Assembly: GCA_005784505.1 (NCBI GenBank)
Contig: VCAZ01000174.1
Location: 197,501-261,500 of the forward strand
Source: Bagarius yarrelli
Lineage: Eukaryota; Chordata; Actinopteri; Siluriformes; Sisoridae
Length of the DNA: 64,000 nt
Direction of reading: 5' to 3'
The notes below the pieces were generated by a model that did no database searches, was not told the DNA's origin, and saw only the letters and a program-made list of their open reading frames with translations. The translations under genes were made by a program, and so were the position numbers. Each line of letters begins with the position of its first letter. The first letter of the stretch is position 1. Shown one piece after another: positions 56,295 through 64,000 of the stretch.

Positions 56295-56985
56295 AGGGCT
56301 CTGTCAGTCTTAGAGAAGAGGGTGTGTCCTCTGTCAGTCCTAGAGAAGAGGGTGTGGCCTCTGTCAGTCCTAGAGAAGAGGGTGTGTCCTCTGTCAGTCC
56401 TAGAGAAGAGGGTGTGGCCTCTGTCAGTCCTAGAGAAGAGGGTGTGGCCTCTGTCAGTCTTAGAGAAGAGGGTGTGTCCTCTGTCAGGCCTAGTCTTAGA
56501 AGAGGGTGTGGCCTCTGTCAGTCTTAGAGAAGAGGTGTGTGGCCTCTGTCAGTCTTGGAGAAGAGGGTGTGGCCTCTGTCAGTCTTAGAGAAGAGGGTGT
56601 GTCCTCTGTCAGTCCTAGAGAGAGGGTGGTGGCCTCTGTCAGTCCTAGAGAAGAGGGTGTGGCCTCTGTCAGTCCTAGAGAAGAGGGTGTGTCCTCTGTC
56701 AGTCCTTAGAGAAGAGGGTGTGTCCTCTGTCAGTCCTAGAGAAGAGGGTGTGTCCTCTGTCAGAGAGAGGGTCCTTAGAGAAGAGGGTGTGTCCTCTGTC
56801 AGTCTTAGAGAAGAGGGTGTGTCCTCTGTCAGTCTTAGAGAAGAGGGTGTGTCCTCTGTCAGTCTAGAGAAGAGGGTGTGGCCTCGTCAGTCTTAGAGAG
56901 GAAATGTGTGTGGCCTTGTCAGTCTTAGAGAGAGGGTGTGGCCTCTGTCAGTCTTAGAGAAGAGGGGTGGCCTCTTCAGTTTAGA
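56295..56985. repeat. 30-bp minisatellite (ctctgtcagtcctagagaag)
   Basis: About 22 copies of a 30-base unit ending agggtgtg(t/g)c. Two site variants alternate: tcttag/tcctag and gtgtcc/gtggcc. Frames rich in SVSPREEG are artefacts, because 30 is divisible by three. Confidence 0.96.
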
Positions 56986-56989
56986 GGTG

Positions 56990-57300
56990 AATGTATGAAT
57001 GTAAATATGTAATGAATGAAATTCAGACATATAACAGCCGCCAGTTTGATATAGTCACATGACACACGACATCATAACAGTGCGGATTTGGATAGTTGGA
57101 TGATGTTTAACTCAAATGACGTTAAATAAGTGCAATTAAACTGCAAATAATAATGTTTTTTTCTTTAAGCTATTTAAAGCACTTAAAAAGCGCAGCCTCG
57201 CCGCTTCCCGCCATCTCCACGTATGACGAGTCGTCTCCCCCACGGGATCATGGGATAGTAAAGCGTCCATCGTATGTGTACTTCAAAATCCGGGTGGGAC
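56990..57300. mobile_element. Dispersed repeat copy 2, related to 10840-11140
   Basis: Shares tcacatgacacacgacatca, ttaaataagtgcaattaaac, gacgagtcgtctcccccacg, ggatagtaaagcgtccatcg and tatgtgtacttcaaaatccg with the earlier copy. Confidence 0.6.
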
Positions 57301-57341
57301 TAATAGACCTACTGTAATTCACCTTCTTAAGATTCAGACGT

Positions 57342-57605
57342 GGTTATGGCACTGTTGCCTCAAAGCAAGAAGGTCCTGGGTTCGATTCCCAGGCCCAAAA
57401 CATGTATGTTAGATTGACTGGTGAGTTTAAATTGCCCATAGGAGTGAGTGTGAGTGTGTGTGTGTCTGTCATGGACTGGTGACCTGTCCAGGGTGTCCCC
57501 CTCCTGTCTTTCCCCTTTCAGAGACGGCTGGTTTAGACTCCAGCAGATCCCTGTGACCCCGAATTAGGGAATAAGCGGCTATAGAAGATAAATGAATGAA
57601 TGTAA
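57342..57605 (+). mobile_element. Teleost SINE-like interspersed repeat, plus orientation, internally deleted
   Basis: gcactgttgcctcaaagcaa, gaaggtcctgggttcgattc, then jumps to aaattgcccataggagtgag, ggactggtgacctgtccagg, gactccagcagatccctgtg, gaataagcggctatagaaga. The ctttctgtgtggagttt and ggtttcctcc part is missing. Confidence 0.82.
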
Positions 57606-58115
57606 CATGCAACGACGACTCGTACTGTATTGTGTGATTGTGTTGTGCGTTTTTCACACACAGTCCTTTTGTACACAGGATGTAAAGTCTGCATGTTAAT
57701 TAGGGTTTAATTATTTTAATGATCAGGTTGTGCAGTCACACAGTAACGCTGCAGGGAACAGAAGAGTGTTTATGATGAGAGAGAAGGAACAGGTTAGCAC
57801 GACAACGCTCGCTAATACTGTTTGTGTTTGTTATGCATTCAACATATCTGCCATCTGCCTTTTAATGCACACAAACACACACACACACACACACAAACAC
57901 AAACACACACACATTATTAGCTTAAAAATTCCACCCAGTACTTAATGTAGTCTGACCGAGACATTACCAGCTGCCAGCAGTAACACACAGTGACATCACA
58001 CTCACACTGCGACATCTGACTATTTTATAAAACATTTAACAATCAATTAAAATAAAATAAAATAATACGGTTAGAATCGATTATCTTTAATTTCATTATA
58101 ACTCTAAAACAGATA
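57606..58115. other. Intergenic stretch, no gene seen
   Basis: Only a CA tract at about 57871-57912 is notable. Confidence 0.55.
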
Positions 58116-58117
58116 AA

Positions 58118-58858
58118 GCCAGTGTGTGTGCAGTGTTGTGCAGTCAGTGTGTGCAGTTAATGTGTGTGTGCAGTTAATGTGTGTGTGCAGTCAGTGTGTG
58201 CAGTTAATGTGTGTGTGCAGTCAGTGTGTGTGCAGTGGTGTTGCAGTCAGTGTGCAGTTAATGGTGTGTGCAGTCAGTGTGGCAGTCAGTTGTTGCAGTT
58301 ATGTATGTGTTCAGTCAGTGTTGGTCAGTGCGGGTCAGTCAGTGCGGGTCAGTCAGTGTGTGTGTCAGTCAGTGTTGGTCAGTGCGGGTCAGTCAGTGTG
58401 TGTCAGTCAGTGTGTGTCAGTCAGTGGTGTGCAGTCAGTGCGTGCAGTCAGTGTCAGTGGTCCGTCAGTGGTGTGGTCTGTCATTGTGTCAGTCAGTGTT
58501 GGTCAGTGCGTGTCAGTCAGTGGTGGGTGTGTGTCAGTGCTGGTGTCAGTCAGTGGTCAGGTCCGTGCGGGTTCCAGTCAGTGGGTGGGTCAGTGTGTCG
58601 GTCAGTCAGTGGTTCTCTGGTGTCAGTCAGTGCGGGTCGGTCAGTGCGGGTCAGTCAGTGTCGGGTCCGTCAGTGGTTCTCGGTTGCAGTCATTGCGGTC
58701 GGTCAGTGCAGGTCAGTCAGTGCGGGTCAGTCAGTGGTTCTCTGGTGTCAGTCAGTGTTGGTCAGTGCGGGTTCAGTCAGGGTGTGCAGTCCCAGTTGTG
58801 TCAGTCAGTCAGTGTTGGTCAGGTCGGGTCAGTCAGTGCGGGTCAGTCAGTGGTTCTC
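58118..58858. repeat. CAGTCAGTG-type minisatellite array
   Basis: The left part repeats gtgtgtgcagttaatgtgtg; the right part repeats gtcagtcagtg(c/t)gggtcagtcagtgttggtcagtg. The basic element is cagt/gtcagtg, with a higher-order block including gtggttctctggtgtcagtc. C is rare except in cag. The roughly 250-residue forward frames of Val, Ser, Gln and Cys are artefacts. Confidence 0.93.
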
Positions 58859-59836
58859 TGCTGTTCTAAACACTCTCAGAATCACTGACTGTCATTTACA
58901 CCCTAAACTCTAATATTAGTTCCATTAAATGGTATTAATTTTATTCCAGCAGTTTTATTCTCTTCATTTCGTAGTGTTTCTCTCGCTGCACTGCTTCCAG
59001 TACGTGTGTGTGGATGTTAGATTTTTTTATCCAATCAGATTTCAGTTTCTATGTGCTGCCATGTTAATCTAATCTGCCCTCAGAATCAGTAGCGCCGCCT
59101 GTGGAACTTACACTATATTAACAGGGGCAGATTGATCATTGGGTAATAATATTATTAAACACTGTTTCTGTAACCAATCAGATTGGCTAACTGGCCCCTA
59201 ATGACATCAGAATTTTTCCGTCCTCCGATTGGTTGATCAGAGTAAAACTGTTACTGTTTAATGTTGGAACTGTAGGATGATTTTCAGTAATACACCACCC
59301 TGGGGTGTGTGTTATCGTTCAGACCATCTCAACACACACACACACACACACTATATTTGTAATGAAAGACTATTTCTGGTTTGTTTAAATACACACTGAC
59401 GACCTCGTTGACCCACACACCCCGCCGTCGCCTCTCTATCGCTTTTCCTCCCTCTCTTTCCCTCCTTTTCCTGCACTTCCTCCTCTTTTGTTGACTCGCA
59501 AACAAACGACTGGCTCCGACACACACCATGTGTGTATTTTTAGACCTGATGACGCAGTGTGTCTGGAGTGGAATAAAGAAAGAACAACAAAATTAAAGGA
59601 GATTACTTAAACACACACACACACACCACACACACGCACGCACACACACACACGCACACACATCCAATCGCTTTCTTTAACTTGTTTTTTGGGAAACACG
59701 AAATACAGGTGTGGTGGGGTTCGTGACCCAGATCAGAGGCAGTGTGTCTGTTTTTATTATTTATTTTCTATTGCGCTGTTGAATAAAACACACACAGACA
59801 CACACACACCACACACACAACCTCTTTACTCCAGCA

Positions 59837-59871
<35 letters not shown>

Positions 59872-60235
59872 TGTACCCCATCCCACTCACTCACAGTGGG
59901 AATAAAAGCAGAGTCAATTAGTGTTCTAGTTCCCCACAGGTGCAATTAATTCCCCTCTCTCACTCCCGCTCGTTCCCCCGTCTGGCTGCAGCGATGATAT
60001 GAACCGACCCCTCCACAGGTCTGTACATTCCACTTTGCTCTGGGGTAGATACTGGGGTAAGAGAGGTGAGGGATGGGGTGGGAGGATTGGGCCTGTAATA
60101 GGGTTAAAAACAGGTCCGTTCTAAAGATGTTTACACCCACATTCAGGCGTGACTTACATTCATCACACGTTTCAACGCGTACAGTACGTCTGTTCACACG
60201 GACAGGATACGACATCAGCGCCTAATGTGCAGAGT
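58859..60235. other. Intergenic stretch with microsatellites, no gene seen
   Basis: CA tracts at 59331-59351 and 59610-59665 and a (CT)n at about 59841-59868. No supportable exon. Confidence 0.55.
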
Positions 60236-60478
60236 GAAAATGTGTGTGTGTGTGTGTGTGTGTGTTTCCACACTAGAGTCGACTACGGGAGTCAAAGGGT
60301 CTGAGAGATGATGTCATGGTTACAGTGTATTGGACAGGTAGGAATATTTTGGTGTGTTTTGTTAGAAACTCATAACTGATGTAGTTTGTGTATTTTTATG
60401 AATGAGTGGAACCAGTGGCGGGCGGTGCATTTGTAATTCTTACACCCACAATGGCACCCCCCGCACATCATCTCTGAT

Positions 60479-60625
60479 CAGAGTCCTGATTCTGACTCCA
60501 CCCCTTTAAACTGAACACCTTTGGGATGAACTGGAACCCCGACGGAACCCCAGACCTCCAAACCTCAACATTAGTGTCTGATCTCACTCATACTATTGGA
60601 ACTGAATGATCAAATCCCCACAGTC
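60479..60625 (-). mobile_element. Interspersed DNA-transposon-like repeat (copy C)
   Basis: About 124 bases match 28253-28378 in reverse complement (gagtcctgattctgactcca, gggatgaactggaaccccga, cctcaacattagtgtctgat), ending catactattggaactgaatg. Confidence 0.78.
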
Positions 60626-60629
60626 ACAT

Positions 60630-61190
60630 GGCCCACACAGTCACATGACCCGATCTAATGGGGAAAGAACCTGCACAGAAAAATGGAGGTTAAATATAAG
60701 CGAACGAGTGAGACGAACATGTGGAACAGAATGTAAAAAGCCCCACAGATTGTTGTGATGATCGGATGTCAGTTGAAACCTGAATTCAGCAGCTGTGGTT
60801 GACACCATAAGCAGTAATGTGGATAAAAAACACTTCTCACTTCTCATATCTGATAATAAAAAAAAACTTATGCAACAACACACACACACACACATCCAGC
60901 TGTAAGTGTCGCATCCTCGTGTTCTTCACTTCTGCAAACTTCAGCATGTTCATATGCAGCTGAAATTCCAATGATGTCAGAATAACATGCAATAATTTAC
61001 AACAGGAAGTTATACTTGTGTGTGCTGAAGTTTCCCATCCATGCAAAAGATCAGAAACGATGCATTGCATGCGAATGAAGTCGCTATAGAAACTTAACTG
61101 CACACACAAAATTAGATGCTAGCTTCACGTACACCATCACGGCGGCTAGGCTAGCCTAAAAGTAACTTGTACTCCACAACACAGTGAAAT
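60630..61190. other. Intergenic stretch, no gene seen
   Basis: Ordinary sequence with a short CA tract near 60878-60895. Confidence 0.5.
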
Positions 61191-61194
61191 TTGT

Positions 61195-61397
61195 TTCTTT
61201 GTATATCCTGTCTTAGTAAGTTGGGGGTCAGAGCGCAGGGGCAGCTATGATGCAGCGCCCCTGGAGCAGGAAGGGCTGGGGGTCTTGCTCAAAGACCCAG
61301 TGGTGGTTGGCTGGCGGTGGTGGAGCTTAAGCCCCAGTTTTCCTGGTCGTCCAAATCACAGCTCAGCACTATAACCACTCGAGCCACCACTGCCCCG
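61195..61397 (-). mobile_element. SINE-like repeat, minus orientation (second subtype)
   Basis: tgtcttagtaagttgggggt, gcagctatgatgcagcgccc, ctggagcaggaagggctggg, tcttgctcaaagacccagtg, ending caccactgcccc. Same subtype as 51600-51755. The head end resembles a reversed tRNA-type promoter (cactataaccactcgagcca). Confidence 0.7.
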
Positions 61398-61920
61398 TTA
61401 CTGGTTACCCCCTCGTGATGTAATGGAGTCGAGCAGTGTTTAAAAAATTCTCGGTATGAGTGATTTTATTTCAGGGTTACGATATATTTCACAATATATT
61501 ATTTTTTTAAAATAGGTGCTTATTCCAGAAAAATGAACTAAAATGACTTCCAGAACATTACTTCAGAAATGTAAAGTTCGTCATCTGATGACTTATAACT
61601 ACAACAAGAAACTCCACAGTATGTCACATTTCACAGTTGTGTGGACAAAAATGATTATTATAAACTTTCCTCAATAAACATTTTTAGTTATACAATAAAT
61701 TCCACTTGAAAACAGAAAAATATAAATAAGTAAACACTCCCAGCGCTTCCCTCAGGTTAAAATCACAAAATGTTTAAATCTGAGGATTATTGTAAAAAAT
61801 CCAGAGAACACTGACAAATATCACTTCTAATCAGTGTAGAATAGAATATACAGCTGTGGATTTTAAGTGTAGAATATAATATGTGGGATCCAGTATTAAA
61901 TGTAGGTACAGTGGTGTGTG
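61398..61920. other. Intergenic AT-rich stretch, no gene seen
   Basis: Includes gggttacgatatatttcaca, which may be a hAT-like fragment, but no ends are visible. Confidence 0.5.
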
Positions 61921-61924
61921 TGTA

Positions 61925-62420
61925 TATCGAGGGAGTAGGGTTGTAGGGTGTAGGGTTGTAGGGTGTAGGGTGTGAAGCTACAGGGTGTAGATTGTGTAAT
62001 GCAGGTTGCCTGGTGTAGGTTACAGACTGTAGTGTTGTAGGGTGTAGGGTATATGTGTAGAATGTTATATTTGTAGAGATATAGGTTGTAAAATTAGGGT
62101 GTAGGGTGTATAATGCAGGATGTAGTTTGTAGAATTCAGGGGATAGGGTGTATGGTTGTTAGGGTTTGGGGTGTAGGATCTAGGGTAATATGAAGATTTG
62201 AGGGTTTAGGATAGACGGTGTGAGGTTGAATGATTGTAGGATGGAAGTGTAGGATGTAGGGTGTGTGGTTTATGGTGTAGAATTTAAGATGTAGGATTGC
62301 AGGTCATAGGCAAAAGGTGTATGATGTGGGGTGTGGGGATTATAGTGTAGAATTGAATGTAGGGTTGTTTGGTTGTAGGATGTGGGGTGAATAGTGTGGG
62401 ATATATGATGCATAGTGTAG
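61925..62420. repeat. Degenerate TGTAGGG-type repeat
   Basis: Variants of tgtagggtgtagggttgtag recur with growing divergence to about 62420. The + strand is G/T-rich. It resembles, but is not, the vertebrate telomere repeat. Confidence 0.8.
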
Positions 62421-62463
62421 AGTGCATACATGTATATTATATCATATATTATATATAATATAT

Positions 62464-62510
62464 GGAGCTAAACTCTGCAGGACAGAGGCTGGATCCCCCT
62501 GGCGTGGGGT
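62464..62510. mobile_element. Fragment of the cagtggtgtcc MITE family
   Basis: ggagctaaactctgcaggac matches the right arm of the palindromic MITE at 44940-45140. Confidence 0.55.
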
Positions 62511-62639
62511 AAAATATTCGGATTCAGGATATAGAGTTTAAGATATTGCAGAGGATGTAGAATGTACGGAGTGGGGTATGAGGAGTATGAAGAGTGGGGT
62601 ATGAGATGGGAACTATGGGGTGGAACGTCTAACATTCAG

Positions 62640-63660
62640 GGTTGTAGGTTGTAGATCTTTGGGTTAAACATCTCTTCCTTGTACTTGCTTGAATTTTGGT
62701 GTGGCTATAAAAAGTCTGCAAATAGACAAGTACCAGCTTTGACCAGACCTCATAAGATCATTTATCCATCTGTCTAAGACCTTCATCCAACGGTCAGCAC
62801 TGTGGTGGATCCAGAGACTAGGAAGTGTTATAAATACAAGGAGCTGTCCTTCAGTTGGGCAAGTCCTGTCCCGGTGCCCAGATCCTGAATTGGCTCCAAA
62901 CTGGCCTTAAAATCTTACTGGTCTTTGCTGGGAACCAATGACACGAGTAGGTGGAGCTTACAGCACAGAAATCAGCTACAGCCACAGAACCAGCCTGGAA
63001 CTATCATCGGTGGAAAAGAAGTACCAAAGAGCAGGGACCTGATGCTAGACCCAGACCTTCTTTTGTTTCACGATGGGCGTAGGAACGCCGAAGGTATTAG
63101 AGGTTGAGGAGCACAATTATAGCTGTGTGTATGAAAGAAAGAGAGAGATGAGGGAGCAAGCTGAGTAAACACAGGTGTGTTCGTATGCTACACAGAGCGT
63201 GGTAACCCTACGTGAAGGTCAAACTCCTAATCGGTTCATTAAAGGCTTCACAGGGATTCCACCAGAGTTCCACAGAACTCAATTTGCATAAAGAGGAAGT
63301 CAGGAAAGCAAACACATCAACCTTTCACAACAAAGTCGATTCCTCGTTCTCCATCACCTTTCACCTCCTTTTCGTTAGCAAGGCCATTGGTTCTAACATC
63401 TAAATAGGTCAGTGAACAGATAGAACATACTGTGTGTGTGTGTGACACACAAAGAAGGGTAGGGTGTGCTCTGTTTAACAAAGTGGTGTGTAAGTTGTAC
63501 TACAGTAGCTTTTTTCTTGTTTAACCAGGTTGGATTAGCGGTTTCACTTCTCCCCTACATGCCTGCATGAGTCTGACATCATTAATCATGATGTCAAAGC
63601 CCAAAGCGGATTCAAGCTAAACAGCGGTGGAAAGTTAACGGGGGGACAGTGTCTTCATCT
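62640..63660. other. Intergenic stretch, no gene seen
   Basis: Mixed sequence with a short GT tract near 63431. Open frames of 60-63 residues lack recognisable similarity. Confidence 0.5.
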
Positions 63661-63664
63661 GAAG

Positions 63665-64000
63665 GACTTACTGTTTAATAAAAATCTATCTCAGATACAT
63701 CATACACAATGTTCGAGATTTACCATGTCAGAACCTGATCAAATGCAACTGTACGACATCCTACACCATCTCTGATGCACAATTTCCCATCTCAGATTCG
63801 TCAAATGCATCTTAAATGACATCATAGATAGCGTGGGGTGTAGCTGCCATATCAGATATGTCAAATGTGTCTCAGACCCATTATAAATGCCCACTCTGAG
63901 ATACTTGGGTTTAAAAAACACTATCTCAAATATGTTGGACACTATTTAAGATACATTATACATCATCTCAGATATATAATCATACACCAGCTGATATGTC
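63665..64000. repeat. Degenerate catctcagatatgtcaaatg-type repeat, runs to window end
   Basis: Phrases tctcagata(c/t)atcata, atctcagattcgtcaaatgc, atatcagatatgtcaaatgt and catctcagatatataatcat recur at about 30-60-base intervals. Truncated by the window end. Confidence 0.65.

Noticed and set aside
56093..56896. Forward open frames with SVSPREEG repeats
   Set aside because: The 30-base unit keeps any frame open; there is no start context or splice structure, and no conserved domain.
58126..58913. Three long overlapping forward open frames (up to 249 residues)
   Set aside because: They are translations of the cagtcagtg array in three frames, with only Val, Ser, Gln, Cys and Gly-type composition and no domain.
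61925..62420. True telomeric repeat
   Set aside because: The unit is tgtagggtg-like and irregular. It lacks runs of ttaggg.

Overview
This window is nuclear DNA from a teleost fish. It has spliced vertebrate genes with canonical GT-AG introns, the genome is AT-rich but exon 1 of the first gene lies in a CpG-rich patch, and it carries many tRNA-derived SINEs with the fish-type tail, CA/GT microsatellites, GGAT/GATA arrays and degraded Tc1 and hAT-like DNA transposons. A catfish-like or other otophysan source would fit the repeat style, but the sequence alone does not settle the species. The base-level noise inside arrays and one suspicious exon junction suggest a long-read assembly.

I can support only two protein-coding genes, both on the + strand. 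(1) hpdl (4-hydroxyphenylpyruvate dioxygenase-like), five coding exons between 972 and 5363. The three metal-ligand positions of the HPD fold are intact. It has a CpG-rich first exon and a poly(A) signal at 5623. The exon 3/4 junction is uncertain. (2) fam53b (simplet), four coding exons between 30212 and 43851, with a 3' UTR and poly(A) signal at 44396. It encodes about 335 residues and carries the FAM53 hallmark blocks. The two genes have no obvious functional link: one is a mitochondrial metabolic enzyme, the other a nuclear regulator connected with beta-catenin. About 24.7 kb lies between them.

Layout: 1-655 is a decayed array of a 10-bp unit. 972-5363 is hpdl, with a hairpin MITE, a SINE and an 0.8 kb GATA/GACA-type array in intron 1. 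5.4-30 kb is intergenic and made largely of tandem arrays (GGAT, GGTGG/GT, a 20-bp array at 9.3-10.0 kb, a TATACTA-type array at 11.2-12.4 kb, a 23-bp array at 15.5 kb, and a 2.5 kb array of a 39-bp unit at 20.0-22.5 kb with two sister arrays at 23.6 and 24.8 kb) plus SINEs and a nested transposon cluster at 17-18 kb. 30-44.4 kb is fam53b, whose introns carry several hAT-like or other MITEs and small arrays. 44.4-64 kb has no recognisable gene. It holds a SINE-rich stretch (44.7-52.1 kb), a 21-bp array (52.7-54.3 kb), a dense cluster of alternating CA and GT tracts (54.8-56.25 kb), a 30-bp array (56.3-57.0 kb), a CAGTCAGTG-type array (58.1-58.9 kb) and degenerate TGTAGGG and TCTCAGATA repeats near the right end.

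I found no CRISPR array, no prokaryotic-type gene cluster, no intact transposase or retroviral polymerase, and no evidence of a new multi-gene system. What stands out is the unusual density and variety of minisatellites, including one related family in three separate arrays and one array that sits beside, and may derive from, a dispersed element.
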